Below are positions 1-9,335 of a DNA stretch of 12,208 nt, piece after piece. The notes beneath the pieces were generated by a model that was given only the letters and a program-made list of their open reading frames with translations, searched no databases and was not told where the DNA came from. This DNA is from JBCDBY01 sp039182715. GTDB taxonomy: Bacteria; Planctomycetota; PLA2. Location of the stretch: the NCBI GenBank assembly GCA_039182715.1, contig JBCDBY010000119.1, forward strand, positions 1 through 12,208. The letters run 5' to 3'. Position 1 is the first letter of the stretch, and every line of letters begins with the position of its first letter. Both the position numbers and the translations under genes were made by a program.

Positions 1-100
1 CACGCAGCTTGTGCGCCGCGTCGAACATGCGGCGAATCCCGTACGCGCGCTCACGCGCTTCGGAGAGGGAGCGGGAGAGGGACTTGGGTGGGTAGTATAG
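1..100. other. Window edge, unassigned short open frames
   Basis: Two short open frames compete here and neither is recognisable. On the minus strand a frame with very G/C-rich third codon positions reads ...SEARERAYGIRRMFDAAHKLR and runs off the left edge. Its only in-frame ATG is at 28, and no ATG, GTG or TTG lies upstream in that frame. On the plus strand a frame enters from the left edge and ends at a TAG at 98-100, reading ...ALTRFGEGAGEGLGWVV. The minus frame has codon use closer to the window's real genes. The plus frame has the attraction that its stop directly abuts the G-rich heptad array, as the prfB stop does at the other end of the window. Either could be the true gene end. Confidence 0.2.
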
Positions 101-135
101 GGCTGGGGGCCGGGGGCCGGGAGCCGGGGGCGGCG
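101..135 (+). repeat. Heptad G-rich tandem array, copy A
   Basis: Five consecutive 7-bp units read GGCTGGG, GGCCGGG, GGCCGGG, AGCCGGG, GGCGGCG. The same heptad array occurs at 9085-9119 in the same orientation and at 12057-12091 in the opposite orientation, each time between or at the edge of genes. Runs of three to five G make it a candidate G-quadruplex former on the plus strand. Here it lies next to the unassigned left-edge gene and downstream (on the minus strand) of the toroid gene's terminator. Confidence 0.75.
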
Positions 136-140
136 ACCCC

Positions 141-175
141 ATAAAAAAAGGCGCCCGGCCGAAGCCGAGCGCCTT
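141..175 (-). terminator. Rho-independent terminator of the toroid gene
   Basis: On the minus strand a 12-bp stem (arms 164-175 and 148-159, one T-G wobble) closes on a TTCG tetraloop (160-163). It runs into a T tract: the two A at 148-149 are part of the stem and A143-147 continue it. A stable UUCG loop plus a U-run is the classical intrinsic terminator, and the orientation fits the leftward toroid gene that stops at 265. The U-run is on one side only, so the element should be mainly unidirectional. Confidence 0.9.
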
Positions 176-190
176 GCTCTCAAGATTCGT

Positions 191-255
191 ATCGCGCCAT
201 CCGCGTCAGCGGATGGGCCAGAGGCATCGCGCCATCCGCGTCAGCGGATGGGCCA
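191..255. repeat. Tandem duplicated 30-bp hairpin unit
   Basis: A 30-bp sequence at 191-220 is repeated without change at 226-255 (period 35). Each copy holds a perfect 8-bp inverted repeat, CCATCCGC / GCGGATGG, around the loop GTCA. The pair lies in the 3' untranslated region of the toroid gene, between its stop (265-267) and its terminator (141-175). The transcript would therefore carry two identical hairpins followed by the terminator stem. It may protect the mRNA 3' end or be a recent slippage duplication. No protein-coding role is seen. Confidence 0.85.
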
Positions 256-264
256 TGAACACTG

Positions 265-1800
265 CTACCGGAGACCAAAGACTCGGTCGTAGCGGTAGTA
301 GACCTCCAGGCACATGACGAGCGTCGCGGTCGAGTAGACGCGGCCGCCGTCGTGGCCCCAGGGGCCGATCGGATCCCAGCTGCCGGTGCGCGAACCGCTG
401 CCTTCCTTGTGCTGGTTCTTGACGATGGCCTCCTTCATGGCCTCGTTCCAGGTCTTCCAGTCCTTGCCGCCGACCTGGAAGAGCGCCAGCGTCGCGTAGT
501 ACCAGTAGTACATGTCGATGTCGCCGGTGTCCGGGTCCCACTTCGGCGGGAGCTCGGCGCACAGCTTGGCGCCCATCTTGATCAGCTTGGACGTCTTCGG
601 GTCCTCGCCCAGGAAGATGCGGGTGAGCACACCCACCGCGGTCATTGACTGCGACTTCTCGGCCGGGAACTTGTCCTGCAGGCCCTCGGGACGCGCCGGG
701 GGGCCGCCCTCGGAGTTGTAGCCCACGTTGCCGAACTCGGGGTCGGTCATCTTGTCGACCCAGTTGCGCGCGCCCTCGAAGGCGTCGGGGTCGATGTTCA
801 GGCCGGCGTACTTGCCCGACTTGAGCGCCATGACCATCCAGCCGGTCACGGAGGTGTCGTTCTCACCGCCGCGCGGCTCGTAGCGCCACGCGAGGTACGG
901 GTTACGCGACATCGCGATGAAGTCCAGACCGCGCTGGGCCGGCTTCTTGTAGCGCGGGTTGCGCGTCATCCAGTAGGCCTCGCACATCGCGAGCGTCGCG
1001 ATCGCGTGGTTGTAGATGAAGTGCTGCGAGGAGCGGGAGCCGAAGCAGCCTTCCTCGTCCTGCTGGTTCATCAGGTACCGCAGGCCCATGCGCACGTTCT
1101 TCGCGTACTTGTTGTCCTTCGCCGAGCCGCGGTCGGTGTAACCGGCGCCCAGGAAGGCCAGCAGCGAGAGACCGGTCACGCCCACGTCGTAGAGCGCCTG
1201 GCCGGGACCGTCGCACTTGTCATCGGGCGGGTCGTGCTTCGCGAAGTCGTCGCAGTCCCACTTGCCGTCCTCGTTGACGTCCTGGTGGTCCGCGAGCCAC
1301 TTCAGGCCGAGCTCGACGGCGTTCTGCGTGAGACGCGAACCGCCGCCCGCCTTGAGGTTGCGACGGCCACCGCGGCCGCGCTTGCCGCCGCCGGCACCGC
1401 CACCGAGACCGATGGCTGCGTTGGTGGAGGGACCGGTGAACGGAGCATCGCTCATGCCCTCGACGCCGGCGGTCTCCTCGAAATCGGAGTCCGTGTCGAC
1501 CTCGTTGTGATCGTCGACCTCTTCGGTCTCGATCGGGGTCTCCTCGATCTCCTCAGGCTCCTCCTCTTCGGGCTCCTCCTCCTCTTCTTCCTCGACCTCC
1601 TCGTCTTCCTCCAGGCCCTGGGCCTGCATGTTGAGGTTCTCCTTCTTCACCACGATTTCGTACGGGATGTTCCAGAGAATGAAGATGACGACGAGGTGCG
1701 CGACGAGCGAGATGAGCCACCAGGGGGAGTTCTTCACGATGCCCTGAATGGCATCGTTGAAGTTGGTTTCCTCGAATCGGTGGTCTGTGTACTGACGCAT
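265..1800 (-). CDS. Membrane-anchored prenyltransferase/squalene-oxidase-repeat (toroid) protein
   Basis: 511 residues from ATG 1800, which follows a purine-rich AAGAGAGAAA. A GTG/ATG extension to 1848 would add 16 proline- and charge-rich residues ahead of MRQYTDHR and is less likely. A single hydrophobic helix (about 27-45) holds Ser31-x-x-x-His35, the pattern of the TonB transmembrane helix. Residues 64-110 are almost wholly Glu/Asp with Pro, followed by a Gly-rich linker with a basic patch (131-154). From about 157 to the end the protein shows alpha-alpha toroid repeats: a QW-like motif at 173-181 (Q...DGKW), another at 246-253 (QQDEEGCF), and repeated helix pairs ending in aromatic-rich YYWYYATLALFQ and STATLVMCLEVYYRY. 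Such proteins are common in Planctomycetota and usually have no known enzyme activity. The toroid is predicted outside the cytoplasmic membrane. It is transcribed leftward behind the surA-like gene, 154 bp from it, and has its own terminator. Function unknown; a scaffold or ligand-binding role linked to an ExbBD-type motor is an inference. Confidence 0.85.
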   Translation of the reverse strand: MRQYTDHRFEETNFNDAIQGIVKNSPWWLISLVAHLVVIFILWNIPYEIVVKKENLNMQAQGLEEDEEVEEEEEEEPEEEEPEEIEETPIETEEVDDHNEVDTDSDFEETAGVEGMSDAPFTGPSTNAAIGLGGGAGGGKRGRGGRRNLKAGGGSRLTQNAVELGLKWLADHQDVNEDGKWDCDDFAKHDPPDDKCDGPGQALYDVGVTGLSLLAFLGAGYTDRGSAKDNKYAKNVRMGLRYLMNQQDEEGCFGSRSSQHFIYNHAIATLAMCEAYWMTRNPRYKKPAQRGLDFIAMSRNPYLAWRYEPRGGENDTSVTGWMVMALKSGKYAGLNIDPDAFEGARNWVDKMTDPEFGNVGYNSEGGPPARPEGLQDKFPAEKSQSMTAVGVLTRIFLGEDPKTSKLIKMGAKLCAELPPKWDPDTGDIDMYYWYYATLALFQVGGKDWKTWNEAMKEAIVKNQHKEGSGSRTGSWDPIGPWGHDGGRVYSTATLVMCLEVYYRYDRVFGLR

Positions 1801-1820
1801 GTATTTCTCTCTTGGGAGCG

Positions 1821-1856
1821 GGTGTGGACACGGTCCACGCCCAGACACTCATTCTA
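1821..1856 (-). promoter_or_regulatory. Leader hairpin and possible -10 box of the toroid gene
   Basis: A 9-bp inverted repeat (1821-1829 with 1833-1841, one T-G wobble, 3-nt loop) lies about 20 nt upstream of the toroid start. On the minus strand TAGAAT (1856-1851) could be a -10 box, which would place the hairpin in a short 5' leader. I see no convincing -35 box 17 bp further up, so the promoter is tentative. The hairpin itself is plain in the sequence. Confidence 0.3.
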
Positions 1857-1871
1857 TGGAATCGAAAACGA

Positions 1872-1903
1872 GGGGGAATCGAATGGGTTCGATGAAATCC
1901 CCC
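1872..1903 (-). terminator. Possible terminator after the surA-like gene
   Basis: GGGGGA and ATCGAA (1872-1883) pair with TTCGAT and TCCCCC (1888-1903), leaving a 4-nt bulge and a 4-nt loop. On the minus strand the stem is followed by TCGTTTTCG, a weak T-rich stretch. It lies about 50 bp past the stop of the surA-like gene and so may end the rnc-mfd-surA-like transcript. The interrupted T tract makes it a weaker candidate than the terminator at 141-175. Confidence 0.4.
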
Positions 1904-1954
1904 GAATTCGGCGCCATCCCTAAGTGCCTACCATTCATAGACTTACGATCGGTC

Positions 1955-3052
1955 CTAGTGGAGGCCGAGGCGCCGCAACTGGCCGTGGACCTGCCCCAAT
2001 TCGCGCCGTAGCCCCTCTCGCATCTTGGTCTGCACGCGCGCGGGGCGCACGATCGACCGGTCGAGAGCGCGCAAAAGCAGCGTGAGACGGGCCTTTTCCG
2101 ACTTCAACTGCTGAATCTGGATGAAGTACTGCTGGACGATCTCCGGGTCGTTCAGGGTGATGGCGTCGAGCTCGCGCGTTTCGACCAGCTCCATGAACAG
2201 GAAGCGGCCCTGGCCGATGTCGATCGGATCGCTGCGGGCACCCTTCTCGGCGCTTTGCACGAAGGCGAGGCGCAGGGACCGGGACGGCGCCTTGGGAATC
2301 TCCTGCTCGACCACCTCGACGACCGAGTCGACTGCCAACGCGACCTCGTCGAACGACTTGCCCTCTTTCAACAGCGCTGTCGCCTTGTCCATGCGCGGCT
2401 TGAGCGCCTTGGCGAGCTCGGCGTTCAGCCAGTCGTCGTCCTTGTCGCCGAAGAGCTTCTTGCGCACGATCGACTTGCGCTCGTCGTCCGGAAGCGTGAC
2501 GACCATCTCGCGCCACTTGCTGACGCGCCCCACCGCCTGCGTGGGCTTGGTGCGGTCGAACGCGATGCGAACTTCGCGCGGCGTCGGCACCGGGTCCCAC
2601 GGAAGCAGGCGATTGCCCGCCCGACCGCCCACGTACCCGTTGACGAGCAGTGACTGCAGCCTTGCGTTCTGGATGCCACGCTTGATGGTCAATCGCTTTT
2701 CCTCGAGCGTTAGTCCGCGCTGCAGCAGGTCCTCGTAGAAATCCGCTTCGCTCTCAAACTTGGCGAACTCGAGGTTGATCCAGTCGTCGACCTCGCGGTC
2801 GGTGACCGCCAGGTCATAGATCTCGACCAGCTTTTCCTGCAGACGATTGCGCAGGAAGATGTCGCGCGCCGAGCGGATGTTACCGAGCTGCTCGATGCGC
2901 TCCAGGCCGCGCGAGCGCAGCAGGTCGTCCTTCGTGATGATGTCGGTATCGAAGATGATCGGGAAGCCGAACTCATCCTGTTCGTCTTCCTCGACGGCGG
3001 AATCCTGGGCGACCAGCACGCTCGCGAACAGCAGAAGGGTGAGCACTCGCAC
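1955..3052 (-). CDS. SurA-like periplasmic chaperone / peptidyl-prolyl isomerase
   Basis: 365 residues from a GTG at 3052, with a cleavable signal peptide (MRVLTLLLFASVLVAQ, likely cut after VLVA). The N-terminal part has the SurA/PpiC chaperone pattern: a strand-plus-ITKDDLL segment (35-46, like the 'ITRSDL' of SurA), a helical stretch with DREVDDWINLEFAKF (85-99), then PTPREVRIAFDRTK (156-169), which matches the linker helix that precedes a parvulin domain. The region 175-295 keeps the parvulin-like outline (REMVVTL, LLKEGKSFDEVALA, LRLAFVQSAEKGARSDPIDIGQGRFLFMELVE) but is divergent. Isomerase activity is therefore unsure and it may be a chaperone only. Charged C-terminal helices (300-362) pack back on the N domain in SurA. 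It starts 12 bp after mfd, so it is almost certainly co-transcribed. An mfd-surA/ppiC order is also known from other phyla such as deltaproteobacteria. Probable job: escort of unfolded envelope proteins. Confidence 0.75.
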   Translation of the reverse strand: MRVLTLLLFASVLVAQDSAVEEDEQDEFGFPIIFDTDIITKDDLLRSRGLERIEQLGNIRSARDIFLRNRLQEKLVEIYDLAVTDREVDDWINLEFAKFESEADFYEDLLQRGLTLEEKRLTIKRGIQNARLQSLLVNGYVGGRAGNRLLPWDPVPTPREVRIAFDRTKPTQAVGRVSKWREMVVTLPDDERKSIVRKKLFGDKDDDWLNAELAKALKPRMDKATALLKEGKSFDEVALAVDSVVEVVEQEIPKAPSRSLRLAFVQSAEKGARSDPIDIGQGRFLFMELVETRELDAITLNDPEIVQQYFIQIQQLKSEKARLTLLLRALDRSIVRPARVQTKMREGLRRELGQVHGQLRRLGLH

Positions 3053-3064
3053 GCCGAAAGCTTA

Positions 3065-6151
<3,087 letters not shown>

Positions 6152-6154
6152 CCG

Positions 6155-7417
6155 CTACTCCTCGGCTTTCGGCGTCCGCTTGGTCGCCTTCTTCTTGGTG
6201 GCCTTCTTCTTCGTGGCCTTTTTCTTCGTCGCCTTCTTCTTGGCGGCTTTCTTCTTGGCCGCCTTTTTCTTGGTGGCCTTCTTCTTCGTCGCCTTCTTCT
6301 TGGCGACCGGCTTGGCCGCGGGCTCCGGTGCCGCCTCGGGCTTCGGCTGGGCCTGCGGCTCGGGCTTGCTCTCGGGCTTGCTCTCGGGCTTGCTCTCGGG
6401 CTTGCTCTCGGGCTTCGACTCCCGGTTTGATTCCGTGCGCGGCTCGCCGTTATCCCCACGGGAGCGGCGACGGCGTCGGCCGCCGCGGCGCGACCGGCGG
6501 CTGCTCTCGCCCTCGCGGGCGGGCGTGTGCGCGGGCGGCGGGCTCTTCTCGTCTCCGGCCTGCTCGCCGGCCTGCTCGCCAGCCTGCTCCACGGCGGGCG
6601 CGTCGACCGCCACGCCTTCGTTCTCGCGGTCCTTGCGGCGCCGCTTGCGGCCCCCGCGGCGCGACTTCTTCTTCTTGCCCTCGGGACCGATGCGCATGAT
6701 CGTGCCCGCGCCGCGCACGGTCTCGATCGGCTTCTCGTCGACCGCCTTGTAGTGGAGCATCGCGGCGCGCGCCGCACCCTGCTCCGCTTCCTTCTTGGAC
6801 TGCGCGCGGGCCGAACCGACCTCCTCGCCCTTGACCATCGTCGCGATCTCGTAGACGCGACCGTGGGCGGGGCCCGATTCGCGCAGCACGCGGTAACTCG
6901 GCATGGCGCCCAGTTCGCGCTGGCAGTAGTGCTGCAGGAGCGACTTGTAGTTGCGCTCCGCGCGGTCCTCGACGATCTCGTCCACGATCACGTCGAGGTG
7001 GCGCAGGATGAACTTGCGCGCCGCGGCGAGGCCGCCGTCGAGATAGATGGCGCCGACGATCGCCTCGAACATGTTGCCGATGAGCGAGGAGGGGATGGTC
7101 TTCTTGCGCACCCCCTTGCCGACGAGAATGTAGCGCTCCAGCCCCATGGCCAGCGCGACGCGCTCGAGCGTGGCGCGCGAAACGGCCTGGCTCTTGATCC
7201 GCGTGAGTTCGCCCTCGTCGAAGTCTCCGTAGCGGCGATAGAGCGCTTCGGCCAAAAGCATGCCGAGCACCGAGTCGCCGAGGAACTCCATGCGCTCGTT
7301 GCTCGGGCGCTCGTCGTTCTTCGTGCTGGAGTGTGAGAGCGCGTTGAAGATCAGTCCCTTGTCCCGGAAGACATGGCCGATCAGGACCTCGAGGTCCGCG
7401 ATTGATCCTTCTGTCAT
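6155..7417 (-). CDS. rnc: Ribonuclease III with long basic repeat tail
   Basis: 420 residues from ATG 7417; a GTG at 7468 would add 17 residues with no family match. Residues 1-150 form the RNase III catalytic domain, with the signature NERMEFLGDS (40-49; E41, E44 and D48 metal/active-site residues) and GNMFEAIVGAIYLDGG (114-129; E118 present, N115 where many family members have Asp). A double-stranded-RNA-binding domain follows at about 156-223 (NYKSLLQHYCQ..., ending in QSKKEAEQGAARAAMLHY). Typical bacterial RNase III ends there, at 220-250 residues. This one continues for about 195: two Arg/Lys clusters (253-263, 307-320), EQAG x3 (277-288), ESKP x5 (333-352) and about eight A(T/A)KKK units (372-413), like histone H1 tails. 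Function: cleavage of dsRNA in rRNA and mRNA processing; the tail may tether the enzyme to nucleic acid. It lies 69 bp behind purH and directly before mfd, in the same frame. Confidence 0.93.
   Translation of the reverse strand: MTEGSIADLEVLIGHVFRDKGLIFNALSHSSTKNDERPSNERMEFLGDSVLGMLLAEALYRRYGDFDEGELTRIKSQAVSRATLERVALAMGLERYILVGKGVRKKTIPSSLIGNMFEAIVGAIYLDGGLAAARKFILRHLDVIVDEIVEDRAERNYKSLLQHYCQRELGAMPSYRVLRESGPAHGRVYEIATMVKGEEVGSARAQSKKEAEQGAARAAMLHYKAVDEKPIETVRGAGTIMRIGPEGKKKKSRRGGRKRRRKDRENEGVAVDAPAVEQAGEQAGEQAGDEKSPPPAHTPAREGESSRRSRRGGRRRRRSRGDNGEPRTESNRESKPESKPESKPESKPESKPEPQAQPKPEAAPEPAAKPVAKKKATKKKATKKKAAKKKAAKKKATKKKATKKKATKKKATKRTPKAEE
6158..6163 (-). promoter_or_regulatory. Shine-Dalgarno site deciding the mfd start
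   Basis: GAGGAG is formed by the last two Glu codons of rnc. The rnc stop TAG (6157-6155) and one CGG codon separate it from CTG 6151, giving a 6-nt spacer. The alternative TTG at 6094 has no comparable site. This placement supports translational coupling of mfd to the end of rnc. Confidence 0.55.
6179..6304 (-). repeat. 15-bp coding repeats (A(T/A)KKK units) in rnc
   Basis: Near-tandem 15-bp units, seen on the plus strand as variants of GCCTTCTTCTTSGTG, encode about eight pentapeptides AKKK/ATKKK/AAKKK in the RNase III tail (residues 372-413). Third-position differences between units show that the array has been kept as protein sequence rather than being a fresh DNA duplication. The pattern resembles lysine/alanine-rich histone-H1-like C-terminal domains. 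Confidence 0.85.
6361..6420 (-). repeat. 12-bp coding repeats (ESKP units) in rnc
   Basis: Four identical 12-bp copies (CGGGCTTGCTCT on the plus strand) at 6361-6408 plus a fifth diverged copy encode ESKP x5 in the RNase III tail. Unlike the 15-bp array beside it, these copies are identical at the DNA level. This points to recent expansion by slippage, and copy number may differ between strains. Confidence 0.85.
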
Positions 7418-7433
7418 GTGCCTGTTCCGGCAC
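7418..7433 (-). promoter_or_regulatory. Small hairpin abutting the rnc start codon
   Basis: On the minus strand GTGCC-GGAACA-GGCAC ends right next to the ATG of rnc: a 5-bp perfect stem with a 6-nt loop that holds the only GGA near the start. It could partly occlude the ribosome site. It is short and could be chance in such GC-rich DNA. Confidence 0.25.
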
Positions 7434-7486
7434 GCGCTTCGGGGCCCGGTCGGGTTTTGGTCCCGCACGGGCTGCGACGCGGGTGC

Positions 7487-9013
7487 CTAATGCAAAAAGT
7501 GTCGAGTGCCCGTGAAGGCCATCGCGAGGTTCTTGCCGTTCGCGTAGGTGATGCAGTTCTCGTCGTTCTTGCTGCCGCCCGGCTGGACGGCGGCGACGGC
7601 CCCGGCGTCGACGGCGACTTCGAGGGCATCGTTGAACGGGAGGAACGCATCGGACGCGAAGACGGAGCCGGTCACCCGGTCGCCCGCCTTCTTCACCGCC
7701 ATGCCCGCGGCGTCGACCCGGGACATCTGTCCCGCGCCCACACCGACGACCATGCGGTCCTTGGCCAGAACGATGGCGTTGGACTTCACGTGCTTACAGA
7801 TTCGAAGCGCGAAGACGAGGTCGGCGAGTTCCGACTCACTCGGCTTGCGCTCGGTCACGATATTCATATCCGCGGCGACCGGCTGCTTGGCATCCCGGTC
7901 CTGCACCAGGAAACCGCCGGGGATGCTGCGGACTTCGATTCCATCGGGTGCCGGCAGGGGCGACTTGAGCAGTCGTACGTTCTTGCCCCAGCGCGGTTTG
8001 GTGCGCAGGTTCTCCAGCGCGCCCTCCGAGAAGCCGGGGGCGACGACGACCTCGACGAAGCCCTTGGCGGCAATTGCGTCGCCCAGCTCCGGCGTGATCT
8101 CGCGGTTGAAGGCGAGGATCGAGCCGAAGGCGGAGACGGGGTCGCCCTCCCAGGCGCGCTCGAAGGCGGTCACGAGGTCCTCGTGCGAGGCGGCGCCGCA
8201 CGGGTTGGCGTGCTTGACCACCACCGCGCTCGGCTCCTCGAACTCGGCGACGGTGGTGTACGCGCCGGCCGCGTCGAGCAGGTTGATGTAGCTGAGTGCC
8301 TTGCCGTTGAGCTGCTCGCACTGCGCGAGGCTGTGCTCGCCCGGCACCTGGTAGAGCGCGCCCTTCTGGTGCGGGTTCTCGCCGTAGCGCAGTTGCTCCA
8401 CACGCTCCGCGGCGACCGTCATGGTGTCGCCGTTGCCGAGGTAGTTGGCGATGGCGCTGTCGTAGAGGCAGGTGTGCTGGTACGCCTTGGCGGCGAGCGC
8501 CTGCCGGAACTCCGGCGTGAGCTGGTCGCCGTCGAGACGCTCCAGCGTCTCCGCGTAGTCCGCGCTGTCGATGAGCGGGACGACGTGGGCGTGGTTCTTG
8601 GCGGCGGCGCGCAGCATGGCCGGGCCGCCGATGTCGATCTGTTCGATCGCATCCGCGAGCGTCACGTCCGGCTGGGCGATCGTCTCGCGGAAGGGATAGA
8701 GATTGAGGCAGAGCAGGTCGATCGGCTCGATGCCGTGCTCCTGCATCTGCGCCACGTGGTCGGGCATGTCGCGCCGCCCGAGCAGACCGCCGTGGATCTT
8801 CGGGTGCAGCGTCTTCACGCGACCGCCGAGCATCTCGGGGAACCCGGTGTGCTCGGAGACCTCCTTGACCGGAAGCCCCGCTTCCTTGAGCTTGCGCGCC
8901 GTGCCCGACGTGGCGAGCAGCGCGACGCCGCGCTCGTGCAGCGCGCGGCCGAATGCAACGATTCCGGACTTGTCGTAGGGGGCGAGCAACGCTCGCGAAA
9001 TGCTCGATTTCAA
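7487..9013 (-). CDS. purH: Bifunctional AICAR transformylase / IMP cyclohydrolase PurH
   Basis: Catalyses the last two steps of IMP synthesis: formyl transfer from 10-formyltetrahydrofolate to AICAR, then ring closure of FAICAR to IMP, in the cytoplasm. The 508 residues cover the full family length (E. coli 529). The cyclohydrolase domain (1-195) has SISRALLAPYDKSGI at the start, GGRVKTLHPKIHGG (63-76) and NLYPF (104-108). The transformylase domain (about 200-508) has LRYGENPHQ (208-216), KHANPCG with the catalytic Lys267-His268 (267-273), GAGQMSRVD (426-434), SDAFLPF (454-460) and GGSKNDE (479-485). The start is a TTG at 9013. No ATG or GTG lies in frame upstream, and the next TTG (8989) would remove the conserved first strand. 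AGGA lies 11-12 nt upstream, a loose spacing. It heads the leftward gene run and is divergent from the sigma gene across 322 bp. Confidence 0.96.
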   Translation of the reverse strand: MKSSISRALLAPYDKSGIVAFGRALHERGVALLATSGTARKLKEAGLPVKEVSEHTGFPEMLGGRVKTLHPKIHGGLLGRRDMPDHVAQMQEHGIEPIDLLCLNLYPFRETIAQPDVTLADAIEQIDIGGPAMLRAAAKNHAHVVPLIDSADYAETLERLDGDQLTPEFRQALAAKAYQHTCLYDSAIANYLGNGDTMTVAAERVEQLRYGENPHQKGALYQVPGEHSLAQCEQLNGKALSYINLLDAAGAYTTVAEFEEPSAVVVKHANPCGAASHEDLVTAFERAWEGDPVSAFGSILAFNREITPELGDAIAAKGFVEVVVAPGFSEGALENLRTKPRWGKNVRLLKSPLPAPDGIEVRSIPGGFLVQDRDAKQPVAADMNIVTERKPSESELADLVFALRICKHVKSNAIVLAKDRMVVGVGAGQMSRVDAAGMAVKKAGDRVTGSVFASDAFLPFNDALEVAVDAGAVAAVQPGGSKNDENCITYANGKNLAMAFTGTRHFLH

Positions 9014-9084
9014 GGGGATTTCTGTCCTTCGGGTGTACCTCGAAGCGGCTTCAGGGTACCGCAGGGGGGGAAGGATCCCGACGG

Positions 9085-9119
9085 GGCCGGAGGCCGGGGG
9101 CCGGGGGCTGGGGGCCCGA
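9085..9119 (+). repeat. Heptad G-rich tandem array, copy B
   Basis: Five perfect-register 7-bp units: GGCCGGA, GGCCGGG, GGCCGGG, GGCTGGG, GGCCCGA. The terminal GGCCCGA is shared with the array at 12057-12091 (read on the minus strand). Beyond it both have a further stretch in common on that strand (TCCC, a short gap, ATCGGGCC, then CCT), so the likeness goes past the heptads. It lies between purH and the sigma gene, in the 322-bp divergent intergenic region. Confidence 0.75.
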
Positions 9120-9180
9120 AGGAGGCCCGATCACGGGACCCTTCTCCCACCGAGGCCGGCCCATGCCTGGCGAAGCCGCA

Positions 9181-9203
9181 AGTGCGCACCCCGATGGCGC
9201 ACT
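9181..9203. promoter_or_regulatory. Inverted repeat AGTGCGC-N9-GCGCACT in divergent region
   Basis: A perfect 7-bp inverted repeat with a 9-bp spacer sits midway between the divergent purH and sigma genes. The geometry suits a dimeric repressor or activator site and could control either gene. TGCGCA recurs at 9256-9261. It could also be a plain hairpin; I know of no regulator for this sequence. Confidence 0.35.
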
Positions 9204-9228
9204 CGACCGTCACAAACCATTTCCTCAT

Positions 9229-9295
9229 AACCACTTACACCGCCCCGGGGTGTACTGCGCACGCCCTCGGGCCGCGCCCTGCCCCTCGGCCCGGC
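9229..9295 (+). repeat. Dispersed intergenic repeat, copy upstream of sigma gene
   Basis: It consists of AACCACTTACACCGCCCC (9229-9246), then GTACTGCG (9252-9259), then TCGGGCC (9267-9273) leading into a decayed C-rich heptad run. The three blocks recur in the same order, orientation and spacing (within 1 nt) at 12019-12063, with 17 of 18 matches in the first block. The copy ends about 40 bp before the sigma gene start. No hairpin with both arms inside the leader block is evident. Confidence 0.7.
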
Positions 9296-9335
9296 TCTTG
9301 GGGAGGGAAAAGAATCGCCGCGGCAACGGAATGGT

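Noticed and set aside
1..28. MFDAAHKLR at the left edge, recalling the F.AAH.L motif of 6-pyruvoyl-tetrahydropterin synthase/QueD
   Set aside because: Only nine residues follow the ATG before the window ends, and family members normally have a strand before this motif. That is too little to name a gene.
1243..1260. DCDD in the toroid protein (residues 182-185), matching the DXDD acid motif of squalene-hopene cyclase
   Set aside because: It sits in the first repeat right after a QW-like motif, not in the central cavity position, and the domain is far shorter than a cyclase. Enzyme activity cannot be claimed from it.
1006..1923. Plus-strand frame with a leucine/phenylalanine-rich stretch that looks like a membrane helix
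   Set aside because: The hydrophobic run is the reverse complement of the Glu/Asp-rich linker codons of the toroid protein.
6361..6420. Short regular repeats that could suggest a CRISPR array
   Set aside because: The units are 12 bp, contiguous and in frame with rnc. There are no spacers and no cas genes.
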